Origin: Perilla frutescens
Lineage: Eukaryota; Streptophyta; Magnoliopsida; Lamiales; Lamiaceae
NCBI GenBank assembly: GCA_026008535.1
Contig: BRKX01000014.1
Coordinates: 1,798,001-1,862,000, forward strand
Direction of reading: 5' to 3'
Length of the DNA stretch: 64,000 nt
Below the pieces are notes generated by a model that saw only the letters and a list, made by a program, of their open reading frames with translations, searched no databases and was not told the origin of the DNA. Below are positions 23,428-36,213 of this stretch, in pieces. Numbering within the stretch: position 1 is the stretch's first letter; every line of letters starts with the position of its first letter. Position numbers and translations under genes: made by a program.

Positions 23428-26117
23428 GCAGGGGGAGTGTTAGTTTTGAGAAATGAATTTCTTTCAGGTGATTCATAGATTATTACATGTCTATTACAAT
23501 CATTAAAAAAATGCGAATCATTCGTGGATAAATACTCAGATCACTCTTGTTGAGAGTATACTTATAAATGGAAGAATACAACTTAAAAGCAACAAGAAAT
23601 ATTATAACATTATATTCCTAGTGCATATAAGGATCAAACAATCGTAACATTAAAAATTGGCAGCATTATGGTTGTCGTTCCCCCTCCACCAACGGGCTTT
23701 TTTTTCAATTGGTGAGGTTGGACTTTTTTTTTTGTTGGTGAGCTTAGGCTTCGTTTCAATAAACCCTTCCGTTTGGATCAGTGATAGCCAGCCGAACAAC
23801 GCGTAGAACATGTAAAATGAATGAACAAGACAACCATACACTGATTACATCATCATCAAATGTAAACAGAGTTAATGTAATAAAGCAACAAATGCATGAA
23901 AAGGAAAAACAAAGAGAATAAACTAGTATCACTAATTTTAGGAAGTCTAAAGATATTTATTATTTATAGTAATCTCACACCAAACAAATGAGATCATATA
24001 ATCTTGGAAAGTGAATTAAAGGGTCTCATCTCTCTTTCAAAATTATTAAGTCTAGAAAATGTTATTTTGAAAAAAAGACTAGAAAATGTGAAACAAACGA
24101 ATAAACCACATTGTAAAGATAATAACTAAATGTTACACGAGGCCATGAATGTCAAATCAGTATTCACGACAATAAAATCAATTGTGTCATGTTCCTCATA
24201 AGTTAATATATTAAAACTAACATTACACAATATAATAATTTATCTTACAACTAAATGCAAAAATTTATTTTGAAAACATATAGTTAAAGGCCTCGTTCCC
24301 TTATTTCTACCAAAGTTTATCAAGAGATTCAATTTGAAATCAAACCAACAATAGCAAAATATGGTAGTATTCCTTAATAATGTAAAGAATTAAACACAAT
24401 ATTCAATTAGCATTTCTATTTAATGTTCCAATCAACCTTTAATATAACTCATATATATATATATATATATATTAAATGTCCCTCAAGATGAAATAGTCTC
24501 TGATAAAAAAAATTCTTATAAGAATAATTAACTCCCAAAAAATAAGAGTTGACAAATGATTCTCATCGATAGTTTGAATCTATAAACATCTTAAAAACCA
24601 TTCAAATAAGATAAAGAAATAAAAAAGAAAGAAGAAGTAGTCCATATAATTAAGCTACTGTTAAATCGTAGTAGTTGTATATACACAAATTGTAAAGATC
24701 GTCTTCGAAATCTTCTAAAATCACAATCTTTCTAGACACAAACATTAATATATTACATCTGTAATAAGTCTAAAGTCTCCACTTTCATGTTCCCGGTCAC
24801 AATAACAAATTGAAGTCCAAAAATTTGATTCATAGTTTCTTACTACTAAGTGTCTATCCAAAATAAAACTCACCAAACATTTTGTATGTTTATTACATGA
24901 CAAATAAAGATATTATTCTTTTGACCTCTCAAATTAGAAACAAAAATACTTGTTTCTGGTTTGATATTCAAAGGAATGATGGTCTTCATTCATCATATAA
25001 CAACCATAAAATATGTTGGCAAATCTCAAATTGAATACATTTTAATAGTAAGAAAATTTAATCAAAATGATGTGAACTCAAATGTGTCGTTGCTACCACG
25101 AAAATATGAAAACAAGCATTTTAAACTCATTCTAGATGCAATACATAAGTTGTCAGTGTATACAAATATTGGATTCTAAAAGAAATAGAAGATCACTTTA
25201 CAATCTGTATACAATACACTAACGATAGAAAGTAGATGATACCTTAATTATAACCTTTAATTCCTTCTTCTTTTTCAAACTTTATCAAACTTAAAAGGTC
25301 TTGAAGAAGTTTACAGTCTATCTAAATCATTCGGCAATTCTCACTTAATAGAGAATTGTCCTTACAAGAAAATTGATCAGTGGCTATAACTGAACTTTAA
25401 AGACACTTTCATATATATATATATATATTGGCCATACAAAAAATTACATTGAAAAGATCAATAGAAATTCTAATCGAGTTCGTACTTAATAATTTACACA
25501 TGAAAGAATATTATCATAAGGTGATGCTCTTGATGATAATTAAGATTCCAAATGAAAATTTGATAAAATTTGGAAGAAAAATAGGCACTACGCACCACTA
25601 GAACTATATGTTGACGTATTAATTTTTGTGTTAGTTAAAGTATAAACTAAATTACATTGTGTTGTTAGTTTTAATGCTATTAACTCATGTGATGCAACAC
25701 ACAACAAATTATTCTGCCATGGATCTTGATAGGACCATTATAGGCACGTGCAACAATTTAGCAACTACTTTCGAATATAGTTTGGTCGATTATTAAAATT
25801 TTCTGCTCTTACTCTTCGTATATCTTTTTTTATGTGAGAAGCTCTAAATATCTATTATTTGTTTCGGTTGTGAATGAGATTTTGACAAGTAAAAATGCAG
25901 CCATGAAGTTAAAATGCACCAAGCTAAAATGCACACTCGACTCGACCACTCTAAATGAGTACTATTACGATTTACTACACATGCTTCATCTCTAACTAAC
26001 TAAATTGATCCAAAAATTTCATGAAGATCAGCAGCATTGAATAAAATAAAAATGGTAAAAAATCAACGTTTTTTCAGAAAATGGAAGTTAAAACAATAAG
26101 TGAAAGAATGTTCACCA
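23299..26117. other. AT-rich intergenic DNA, no gene seen
   Basis: TA microsatellites near 23389-23408, 24450-24471 and 25409-25429. Open frames are short and of low-complexity composition. Nothing supportable. Confidence 0.6.
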
Positions 26118-26501
26118 TTAGTTTTTTCCATTCTCGAACAACAATTCTACGCCCAAATCACAAATTCCTGTGACCAAAAAGAAAAACCACAAACAGAACA
26201 GAGAAAGGCTGAGAAAAAAAATGCGCGCAAGTATTGAGAAATTGAGCATAACGACGTATACCAAACCTGGTTCAGAAATAGAGTTAATTCGGCATCGGCA
26301 GTCACCTCCGCCGCGCCTCCACGAGAGCTGCAGCTTCACTCCAAATTTCTTCTTGAGAAGGCCGATCAAACACGAAATGAATATGCAGATCTGACCAGAA
26401 AAGTTGATCAGAAAACCTTTTCAATCTCTCTCGCCAGTTCTGATCAGAACCCTCAGACAAGAGAGAGAGAGAGGTAACTGAGAGTGCACTGATTTTGGCT
26501 G

Positions 26502-27152
26502 AGAGAGAGAGAGAGAGGGTGAGTGAAGAAATGAGTGCAGAAAATTAAATTCCTATGGAGTTGTGCTCTGAAAATAACCTATGGAAATTCATGGATGAAG
26601 AGAGGAAAAGCATAAATCTACCAAGAAGATTCTCCTTCGGAAACAATGCTGAATGCCCAGATTCTCAGCTCTCCTCTGCAAGAGCGTCTTGCGCCTCTGC
26701 TGCATCTTTCCCACTCTGGAAAATGAGCCCAGAAACTCCATGGACGAGGTCTCCCATGGTGTCATTGCCGTCGCCGCCGCTTCTTTATCACTGCATCGCA
26801 GCGAGGGCAACATCTTCTCTATCACGGTCACGAAGGACTACATTTTCACCGGCTCTTACAGCTGCAGAATCCACGCTTGGAAGCAGCCGGATTGCACGGA
26901 AACTGTTTGCTTAAAGGCTTCAATGGGGGCAAGTTCGAGCTATTCACGCTTGTGGGAAGCTGCTCATCACCACTCATGGCGACTGCAGAATCCGGCTCTG
27001 GGATGACTTTCCCGCAGAGGAGGTCTCTGTTTTCGTATTCGAGGCCTACCCACACAACAGGATGCACCGATTTTGCTGGTAAATAGCTTGAGAGAGAGAG
27101 AGAGGGAGAGAGAGAGAGAGAGTGGGTGGGTGAAGAAATGAGTGCAGAAAAT
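26502..27152. repeat. direct repeats of about 45 bp bracketing the WD40 fragment
   Basis: A GA tract followed by GTGAAGAAATGAGTGCAGAA occurs at about 26502-26547 and again at about 27108-27152 (with one base different near the GA tract border: GTGAGTGAAG versus GTGGGTGAAG). The interval between holds the WD40 gene fragment. The arrangement resembles an insertion with a long target duplication, or repair of a break using copied filler DNA. Confidence 0.65.
26653..27082 (+). pseudogene. WD40-repeat protein fragment, frameshifted
   Basis: One frame reads SLHRSEGNIFSITVTKDYIF and GSYSCRIHAWKQPDC. The next frame continues with QVRAIHACGKLLITTHGDCR and IRLWDDFPAEEVSVF, ending at TAA 27080-27082. 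These are successive WD40 blades (W residues in the HAW and LW positions) as found in plant cytosolic WD40 proteins such as the JINGUBANG group. The frame changes near 26928, and only about two of the usual seven blades are present. It is therefore a truncated pseudogene. It sits between 45-bp direct repeats, so it is probably a transposed or filler fragment. Confidence 0.7.
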
Positions 27153-28396
27153 TGGTAAGAATGGGAAGATTTAATAGAAGAAAAGTTGGGAGGTAAGCTG
27201 GCAATTTATTACTATTACAATTTATTACTATTATTTATTATCCAACCAATCCAAAATCCAAATATGGAAGCTAATTCATTTTCCCCCATATTTCACATTT
27301 CCATAATTGGAGTGTTGAGTGTGCATTCCAGTTGTCTAAATTTGTTTTTTTTCCCTTCATAAATGTTCTGAAATATGAAATATGGTTGATTCCAACTTAT
27401 CTATTGGCTAACTTAGAAAATAAAGGAAAAAATAAAAAATTAAGTTGAAAATATGGACAAATGCCTACCACTCTAAATGATCATAGCATTAATTGTGTGA
27501 AGACTATTGAGGAAGTAGGGATTCAGAGCATTAATGCAACTTTTCAGTCTATAACTTTTCAAATTACTCAAGTAATTTAATATATCTTGTATTTGTTTGT
27601 AAATGAAACACTCTCTTCTAAATTATAAAAGATGCCCTTTATTAAGTGAATAAAAAGATAAGCATTACTCCAATGCCCCTAGATATATATTTGCAAATTT
27701 TCCATATAATATAGTTACACTGTGGTATGTGTGGTTTATGATATTTTCAAATTGATTTGTCAAGTGTAGATAAGTAATGAACAATTAAAAATTATGATTT
27801 ATGAACTGAAAGTGTATGGTTCATTGCAATTTTGGCGGTTTGTATTGATTTGTTTTTAAAAATTAATAATAATATTGTGCATAAAAAATATTAACTTAAA
27901 TAATCTTCAAAGTATTAGGATACACACAACAATATATTTTCTTTTTTTTTTTAGGAAAATAAATCAATATATCTTTTCAATTAGTAATTGGTTATTTACC
28001 TTTAATTACTGAAATTTGATATTTATTATCGATATCTTGGGCTTACTATACGTAAGCTTATCTTATAAACAATATTTCGTGACTCAAGAAATATTCTATG
28101 TAGCAATCGTCCGTATGATTTGTACATGCATAATTGATTAAATGACATAATGAAACTAATGATTTTGTTTCTATGTTAATCACTTGCACGCTTTAACTTG
28201 TAATTCATATATTAGTAAAGTGATGTGGTAATGGTGTAAGCAAGTCGAGTCTACTTGTATTTTTCGGGATTAATTCGACCAAAATTTAGAATTGATTCGA
28301 GGTTGGCCGAGTCAAGCTTAAGTTTGAGTTAGTCGAGTAGCTACAGAATTTGAGTTTGAGCTCAATAATGCTAAGCTCGACAGGCTCTCAAGCCTA
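27153..28396. other. AT-rich intergenic DNA, no gene seen
   Basis: No credible coding frame. Around 28240-28395 the sequence is richer in repeated GAGCTC/CGAGTC words of repeat type. Confidence 0.5.
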
Positions 28397-28540
28397 ACCA
28401 AATTTGAAGGTAATTACAATTTTACCTTCAATAATTAATTATTTGTAGGTAATTACAATTTGAATTTGAATTTGAAGGTAATTACAATTTTACCTTCAAT
28501 AATTAACCAAATTTGAAGGTAATTACAATTTTACCTCCAG
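28397..28540. repeat. short tandem array with inverted-repeat units
   Basis: GAAGGTAATTACAATTTTAC and its near complement (ATTACAATTTTACCTTCAAT) occur three times, near 28404, 28466 and 28513, each able to fold on itself. Confidence 0.7.
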
Positions 28541-28550
28541 ATTGTTTGTA

Positions 28551-28694
28551 GTACAGTGGTTGAATGGTAGGCCAGTTAGGGGTGCGTCGATTGTACACAC
28601 CCATCCAATGGAGTGTGCCCTTCAGATTGCGCCAGCTGTAAAGTTCTTTGGGGAAGCAATGCAGATGGAAGAGTTGGCCGGTTCAGGATTATGA
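28551..28694 (+). CDS. possible coding fragment, 47 codons, no start
   Basis: Frame open from VQWLNGRPVRGASIVHTHPM to EAMQMEELAGSGL and TGA 28692-28694. The composition is protein-like and G+C-richer than its surroundings. There is no ATG at the left, and the tandem array abuts it. Unrecognised; chance is possible. Confidence 0.2.
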   Translation, partial: VQWLNGRPVRGASIVHTHPMECALQIAPAVKFFGEAMQMEELAGSGL

Positions 28695-28740
28695 ACCGGA
28701 ATCAGTGTGAGGATGTGGATGGAGTTAGGACCGCGTTGGA

Positions 28741-28881
28741 TGAGCTCTTTTGTAGCTGAAAATTATTTAGAACTGAAAATTAAATAATTTTTAGTAATAT
28801 ATACTACCGCCGTCCCATTCATTTACTGTAATCATTTTCGACTTTCCGGATACCTATTCAAATGAGCTCTTTTGTAGCTGC
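28741..28881. repeat. 17-bp direct repeat around a MITE-end-like sequence
   Basis: GAGCTCTTTTGTAGCTG occurs at about 28741-28757 and 28865-28881. Between them is TACTACCGCCGTCCCATTC, which looks like one terminus of a Stowaway-type MITE. Confidence 0.45.
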
Positions 28882-29184
28882 AATCTAATCTACAAGCAGG
28901 AACATGAACATGAACATGAACCCTAGCTATACTTGTATTAGACAAAGATTAACAGATAAAAAGTAAGACCTCTTCTGCATCGAACATCAAAACATCAGCC
29001 ACGCATAATTTCTGTTCCCTGACAGTTTCCTGCATAGCATAATCAATAGTTCATTCATATTCATATATAAACACGAGCAAATTAACACATTAATGGTCTA
29101 GTAAACAATAGTTCATTCATATTCATATATAAACAAACAACTAACAAGGCCAAACAAGAATCCAACTTTTGTCAATGAATCATG

Positions 29185-29590
29185 TTAAGCTGTTTTCCCA
29201 CTCCACAACTCACCAACATCATCCAAATAAGGGGCAACAAATTTCTCAAACAAGCTTGCATTACTCACACACACCAATGTTGAAAGACTAGGCCAATATA
29301 TCCCCAATCAAATCCTCCTCTTCCAACACTCTCAACACTTTCATCCTCGGCCTAATCCTTCTTTCAATGCTGAATTGAAACACAACCGGGGTGCACGCAA
29401 TGCACCGCATATCATACTTCCCGGTCTCGAGCAAAACCTCTGCAACTCTCTTCATCTTCTCCCACGAGGAAGAAAACACCTTAGGCGAGTTCTTGAACGC
29501 TCTCCTCACATCGTCTTCTGAAAATCCAATCTCGAGCAATGTCTCACCTAGTTCCAATCTAGAAAAATGAAAGCCTCAAAATCTCGAGCC
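29185..29590 (-). pseudogene. mTERF-family gene, 3' remnant
   Basis: Minus-strand frame ELGETLLEIGFSEDDVRRAF through RVAEVLLETGKYDMRCIA to EEEDLIGDILA and TAG at 29288. A second frame then continues to a C-terminus ending VAPYLDDVGELWSGKTA and TAA 29185. These are the last mTERF motifs (repeats that bind nucleic acid in organelles). The N-terminal two thirds are absent, and a frameshift lies near 29300. It is about 60% like the neighbouring mTERF copy at 30.6-31.7 kb by eye, so this is an old tandem duplicate. Confidence 0.75.
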
Positions 29591-30599
29591 AGAGTTTCGA
29601 CGAGCTGCTCCCAGATCGACAACGTTGTCTGAACATTATGTTAAGACATTGCTAGAGGCAAGAACCAGGAGAGCTTCAACACAAAAACGAAAAGAAAAAA
29701 AAGCAGAGAATACAAAAACTTAATAGTGTTACTTGGCATATGATGAAAGCAAAGCAAAGCATATTGAGGCATCAAATGATTCAGCAACGGACCACACTAC
29801 AGTACCTTAATTAGAAGACGACAGTTTCTTAGGTCGTAGGAGCGGCCAACAGGGTTGGCAATCTCACGAATGCGGAAGCGAATGATAGAGAGTTCGATTA
29901 TTCACTAACCACATCAATAGACTTAATCAAGAAAGTACACTAATATGGAGCTCGTGTGTATACTTATATCAACTGCAATTTACAATTAACCCAACATGCA
30001 AAGTTACTAGCAACAAATCACATAACACATGGTATACAGTATACTACCTGGAGAATATATAGTTATATCTATCGAAATTCACAAACCTATTACTCTTATT
30101 GAAAAGAATAACCATCTTTGAATTTCTTGCAGCAACATCCAAAGAAATTGATCATAGGAAATTGCTCTTGATCCAAGCTACATAATTTACCCGAATATTA
30201 TGATATCCTATTAATGCAAATAGTGTAAAGAAGACTCTAAACTAAATCAACAAGTACTGGTGGAAGATAAGGAAATGGAAAAGACTCTCCCTTGGTCATT
30301 TACTAAATAAAGGGAAGACTAATCATTTCTACTGAGAATACTTCAACCGAAAAGATCATGCTACCAATCAATCAATTGAACTTAATTATATGTATAATAC
30401 AGGGTGATAAAACATTTAAAGAAAGAATTATCAGAACACTATGGACTAGGAAAAAGGAGCCAAAAGTTCAGTTACAAAGTCTAAATTCAATAGACAAAGG
30501 ATGCTCAGCCATATTTCAACACTTGTAACATAGAGATGCAAGAAAGCTACTCATCTACAGTTATCTAACGGTCTCAACAACTGGGTTCTGATGGCTTAA
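29591..30599. other. spacer between the two mTERF remnants, no gene seen
   Basis: AT-rich; no mTERF motif or other frame supported here. Confidence 0.5.
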
Positions 30600-31686
30600 T
30601 CATAGCTCCTTAAGCGAACTCCACACTTCACCAACTTCATCCATGTAAGGGGCAACAAATGTCTCAAAGAACCTTGCATCCGAGTAGAAGTTAAATGCTC
30701 CAAGACTAGCTAGGCCATCTCTGAATCAAATCCTTCTTCTCCAAAATGCTTAAAACTTGCAGCCTTGGCTTATATCTTTTCTCAATGCTATATATCAATG
30801 CACTCGGGTTGTCAATGATACACGACATGCTGTACTTCCCCGTCTCAAGCAAAACCTCCGTCACATTCTTCAGTCTCTTCTCCGACAGAGCAAATGCAGT
30901 AGGCACATTCCTTAAAACTCTCAATAAGTCAGCTTCTGAAAACCCCAACTCGCGCAGACTCTTCAGCTTGAGTTCCCAAGTCTCATCTCCTATCTAACCC
31001 CATTTTTCGGCTTTCTCAACTAAATTCCTCATGATGTCCGGCTTAATCAAGAAAAACCGCGGATACTTCATGAGCCTAATCATCTGCTCAAAGGGCACAC
31101 CACAGCTCTTCAAGAACTCAACATTAGGTATCAAAGTAGTGTCCAAATCTTTCAAGAACCACCCTCGACTCCTCAAAATCTTAACCAATTCGGTATTGGA
31201 TCGAATCAACGTCCCCCGCAGCACCCACAATGAAGAGATCAGCCTATTGGAGCTACATACAAAAATCAATGCCTGCTTCGAGAAAATCTCGGCCATCTCA
31301 TCAGCGGAAAATCCGAAATCTTGGAAAATCTTGATTTTGGGTTTCACAGTTCTCTCGAGACTTGCCGAGAGAACATGGGGTGAAAGCTTCACCGTCCTCT
31401 CCAATTGGGAGTTCGAGAAACCGGTCTCTTTGAGGAATGACAAAACTGAATCGGCAGTTTCTAGATTTTCCAGCCGAGTTGCAACTGAGGCAACTTGCGC
31501 AGCTGATTGAGGAGAGAAATGGTGCTTGTTAATCAACAACTCAGAGAGTTTAGAAGGGTTTGGTGGACGTTTCCCGCTATCGGTAGAGAAGTAGAGAGAG
31601 AAACAAATGTGGGATTTGGGTAGGAAAGGAGAACAATTCTTAGAAATCAAACGGACTGGAGTTTTTCTGGCAATTGCAGCCGCCAT
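30600..31686 (-). pseudogene. mTERF-family gene, disrupted
   Basis: Start at 31686 gives an organelle-type presequence (MAAAIARKTPVRLISKNCSP, rich in A, R, S and K), then mTERF repeats: KPKIKIFQDFGFSADEMAEI, LKSCGVPFEQMIRLM, LRELGFSEADLLRVLRNVPT, VTEVLLETGKYSMSCII. Plant mTERFs act in mitochondrial or plastid RNA and DNA metabolism. Breaks: an in-frame TAG at 30994-30996 after EKAEKWG, in a spot where several tens of residues seem missing, and a 4-bp duplication (CTAGCTAG) near 30708 that shifts the frame before the C-terminus VAPYMDEVGEVWSSLKEL, TGA 30600. The first 230 codons are intact, so a truncated protein is possible. Total length (about 340 codons) is slightly short for the family. 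No intron is seen, as usual in this family. Confidence 0.8.
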
Positions 31687-32997
31687 TCAGTAAAGATCGT
31701 AACTTTAACAAACGGGTATCATTTGTTTGAGATTGCCCAGATTATGCTTCATTTCGTCTCCATGAATCGAATATTTAGGGATTAGGGTTTTTCAATTTGG
31801 TACATTTGAAATTTGAAATGTAATAAAATCTGAAAAAACCTTTTTTTTAGATAGATTAAAATCTGGAAAACTTGATGAGCTAGGGGTGTTGCATGAATCT
31901 GGAACAATTAAGATTCTCTTGCATAATATAATTTAATTTTGTTTAAGAAAAATTAATTCGAATTAAAATGAACATTATCAAAAAAAGAAAATTCCATATA
32001 AGATATAAATTAGCATAAATTACCAATTTATTCACAATAAAATTACAATATTTCATCGATTTTTTTTCAAAAAGTATACCATTAATCATTTAATATGATA
32101 TATATTACTTTAGGGTATAATAAAATGAGGGCTACTATGGCGTCCCTCCATCCTATGCGGTACAATTTATTTTTTGTATTTTATTACTTAAAATATTGTA
32201 AGATATACAATTTTCTTTAATAAAAAAAAAACAATTAATGCATTTGGGTATATGGTGCCCAAATCTCTCTCGGTGAAAGGAAAAATATTATACAAAAGTT
32301 AGTTTTTTCATTGTTGTTCTCTACCGGAACTCAACCCTCATTCACCGAATTGGTCATCTTCCAAGCATACGCTCTTTTCAATCATTTCACAATCTTTATT
32401 TATCTGCCTCAAAAATTGAAAATCTGAATGCACTACCAAACTTCATTAACATGTTGAATTTTATTGTAAATCGAATTCTAAAATCATACTCAAGATGTAA
32501 ATATATGATTTTATTGATAGGTATATATTTCGTGTGTTGATCTACAGAATAATACAATATATATTGAAAGTGCACACCTCATACAAAGCATATGTTCTGC
32601 AGACATTCTCAAAGATGTTCTAGAATGTTGATAGATAATGTTCGCTATAATCTTCAAGAACATTATATAATGAACTTAATGTAGATTGCAGAAAGTAAAA
32701 CATGCAAAAGATTGGTAACCCTGTTCGATCAACTGATCTACGTGGGGAGAATTGTCAAGTCCGTGAGAAACAATTCACTACTCCAATTTTTGTTAATACG
32801 TTCAAAATTAAGCAAAATGAACTGCATGCTATAAGGACAAAGCTGGGAAATTTTACCAGAGGGTTATTATGAGTGCTTCATGAAAACCTTGATCTTCTGG
32901 ACTGCTACTTTTTTTTGGAAAAATTGTTGTGAAGAGTAGATTCCATTTTGTTATTAAAATTGTCATGTAAATTTTAGGAAAATATTCTTACCTATCC
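31687..32997. other. intergenic DNA, no gene seen
   Basis: Would contain the promoter of the mTERF gene on its left side; no clear TATA box stands out. Otherwise AT-rich. Confidence 0.5.
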
Positions 32998-33640
32998 ATT
33001 CCAAAATTAACACGATATAAATGGAGATCATTTCCTAAATTTTTAAAGTTGACCTTACATATATAACAGGATTTAAATAATTGATATACGATCTCCCATT
33101 TTTAATATATCGCAAGATGCCTAGACTGATCTTAATGAATTGTATGTGGAATAGTGACTAGGTTCTTACAAAAAATGTATGGTCATAAAAAAATTAAAAT
33201 CTTCCGAATTCAGTTTCTTTACTCTAAGTCCACTAGTAAAACTCCTCAGGTCCATTGAGATACATAGACCAAATATTTTACAAAACCTAAATAAAATCCT
33301 AGGCCCAAATCTTCACTAAAAAAATACATTAAATAGAGGAATTTAAATTAAATAATTAAATAAAACTATTAAATATTTAAAAATGGAATTTCAAAACCTA
33401 AATAAAATCATAGGCCCAAATCTCCACTTAAAATATATTAAATAGAGCAATTTAAATTAATTAATTAAATAGAACTATTAAATATTTTAAAACGGGATGT
33501 TACATTCATGCCTTGTTAAAAACATCGCTGAAAAACCTCATGGAAAAAATTCAGTCGAGAAAAAAAGTACATGACATATATATATTTATGTGTTGCATTA
33601 GTTGTTTCATTAAAATCATTCACTAAGAAAACCCTGTGGA
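32998..33640. repeat. dispersed repeat R33 (copies at 43081 and 46113)
   Basis: Nearly identical to 43081-43740 and 46113-46790, apart from a short deletion near 33285. It holds an internal pair of about 118-bp repeats (CCTAAATAAAATCCTAGGCC, then CCTAAATAAAATCATAGGCC). A GGGATGTTACATTCATGCC segment at about 33494 looks LTR-like, but no TSD was found. Class unknown. Confidence 0.7.
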
Positions 33641-33929
33641 AAAAAACTTAGTAAGGGAAAAAGAGTACAATCATTTAACCCACAACTCATAATATATACC
33701 GTGTTTAACCTTCAAGACCTAATCTTCTACATTATTTTAAAATTATCGTTCCCCCTTAAAACAACAATTAGTGGAGTGAATTTTAAATTACATAACTCTT
33801 CTAGAGTTTATGTGAGTAAAAGAAAAGAATGTGTGTTACGTTAGGTAACCTTTACTATTTGTATACATATATACATATGATTACATAACTCTTCTAGAGT
33901 TTATGTAGCAGTGCAATATTGCCAAACTC

Positions 33930-34590
33930 AACAGTCCAATAAGTAGATTTTTGTTTTTATTGTTATATATTTTTGTATACATACATATGATTACAATGGG
34001 TATTAGTCCTTCGTGTGAGAACTAGGATCGGTGTTATTTACTACGATTTTATAGCTTGTATTTGTGCTATTTTTTTTTTTAAATTGTAGGTTATCTTTTT
34101 GTATTGTAGTGTTAGTGTTAAGAAACACAAAAATACAATAAGGTAAACTATAAAATCGTAGTAAATAAGCAATGTTCTTAATTCTCACGTAAAACACTAG
34201 TACCTATTATAACTCAGTACCCCTATGTATGTATATGTATATCCTGCAAAAATAAATAAGTAAAAATATGATACAAATTGTGAATACACACAAACACTCG
34301 TGCATGCAGTTTATGTGCATGAAACTGTGCATGATATATATGCACATATTAGTTTAAATTTAAGTTTAGTGTGATGATTTTTATATGTTTAACAATTAAT
34401 ACCCTGTCACAAAATAAAACTGTGAATTACTTCAATTGTATAGGAAGCATGTGTTGTTTATAGGAAGTTTTGAAATGATTATTGAAAAATTCTAAACATA
34501 GAGAAAACGACTCTCAAAGTTGATTCGATTCTATTTTTAAAATCATGTTGTCCTTTAAATCTTTCTCAATCACATATATTGTTCCTCATG
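33930..34590. repeat. dispersed repeat with intact MITE-like inverted repeat (empty site)
   Basis: Collinear with 4500-4630 plus 5401-5960. The inverted repeat at about 33997-34205 is uninterrupted and reads TTTTATAGCTTGTATTTG across the point where the copy near 4.6 kb holds the solo LTR. It is therefore the pre-insertion form of that site. Confidence 0.7.
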
Positions 34591-34888
34591 ACGAGACATT
34601 TCCAAGAGTCTTTTCCACCGTCATTTGGACGTTTATTGAATCTTGTGCGTCCTAAATAATATTGTGTATGATGTATATTAGTATTCAATTTTGGATTAAA
34701 TAGACGGTCTATTCCTTTTTTAGCACGGTAAATGTTGAATTTTAGCATTATATATGGTGCATTTTAGCATTACATTTATTGAAAACTAAAAAAGAAAAAG
34801 TAAAAGGACTTGATTTCGAAAAGTGAGTACAATAGAGATGACAATAGATCAGTTAACTATCCATTTAAGGGTATTCACGTCTTAACTC

Positions 34889-34919
<31 letters not shown>

Positions 34920-35368
34920 GGAAATGGTTCATTTGTAAACAATAGGCTTGTGTGTAATTTGTGGACTCATCATAGCCATTAAAATTATTAAATGGGGGTC
35001 TAGATTGATTTTATTGTTAATTATATTTTTATTTATTTTAATTAGAAAATGGCATCTTTGTGAACTTCAAAGATTGACAAATTTTAGTGGATCATTAAAC
35101 TCACAATTACGACAAATTATTTTAGGCAATAATGAAACGGTTACTTTATTTTCATTCTTAGATGATAATGTTAAACAAGTAGACAAATAAAAAGAATTCT
35201 TATTTTTATAGCATTTTAATGTGTAAGAATACTTGATTCAAAATTCCAATTATTAAACTGACTTTTAAAATGAAAATTCTATAACAATATAAAAATCCAA
35301 AATACAGTGTAAACCATGAAAGAATATGTCGGCATAAAGCAAATTTAATTTGTATTTAACATATTGAA
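34591..35368. other. AT-rich DNA, no gene supported
   Basis: TA microsatellite at about 34892-34918. An 80-codon frame at 34948-35190 is dominated by I, L and F from AT-rich DNA and has no family resemblance. Confidence 0.5.
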
Positions 35369-35835
35369 ATAATCATAAAAAGCATTAGAAATCGCTAAAA
35401 AAGTATTGTGACTTATTAAAATAGCACAATGATATATTATGTAACAATCTTAAAATTATATATTTCAATATAATCTTAATAACACAATCTCATAAAAGCA
35501 TCATAAAAAAATGTATAAATCATCATTATAACTGCTTAATAATCATTAAAAAGCATCAGAAATCACAAAAAAATGCTTTGTGACTTATTAAAATAACACA
35601 AAAAAATATTATGTCACAATTTTAAAATTATAAATTTAAACATAATACTAATAGGACAATCTCATAAAAAAACCATCATTATAGTTGTTTAATAATCATA
35701 AAAAAGCATAAAAAATCACAAAAAAAAGCATGGTAACTTATTAAAATCGCACAATGATATATTATGTCACAATCTTAAAACTATAAATTTCAACGTAATC
35801 TAAATAAGGCAATCTTATAAAAAAAACATCATAAA
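35369..35835. repeat. tandem array, about 155-bp period, three copies
   Basis: Units begin near 35369, 35538 and 35691 with TTTAATAATCATAAAAAGCAT-like words, then GTGACTTATTAAAATAGCAC and ATATTATGTCACAATCTTAA. Confidence 0.75.
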
Positions 35836-36213
35836 AAATAATAAAGAACTTAGCTACACCAGAAAACAATCACATATTGCTTGAAAAATGACCTAATGAC
35901 AGCTCATCAGAGATCTAAACACAGTAAACTAAGGACAGAGATAATAAGATGGAGAAAAACATCCTTCTGGAAATTCATACTGAGCATCCTTAGCATTAAC
36001 ATAGTTCTACATGAATACAAGCTAAAGAAATCAATGTTCAATGTACCATTTTCAACCATTAACAGTAAAGAATGTCTATCATTTATAAAACAATGAGAAC
36101 AATATTTTCTACTTGTTATAGCAGTCTGTCAGCACATTCAAACACAAGAAATTTCCCTTCATGCAAATAAACATTCATTCATCAGGAAATGGAGGAAATT
36201 GGTAAAATGTTGG

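Noticed and set aside
26118..26394. Overlapping frames on both strands before the WD40 fragment
   Set aside because: No family resemblance, no splice or promoter evidence; the G+C-richer segment could be a decayed leader, but I cannot support a gene.
34948..35190. 80-codon hydrophobic frame
   Set aside because: Composition (I, L, F, K) is what AT-rich DNA gives; no homologue known, next to a TA microsatellite.
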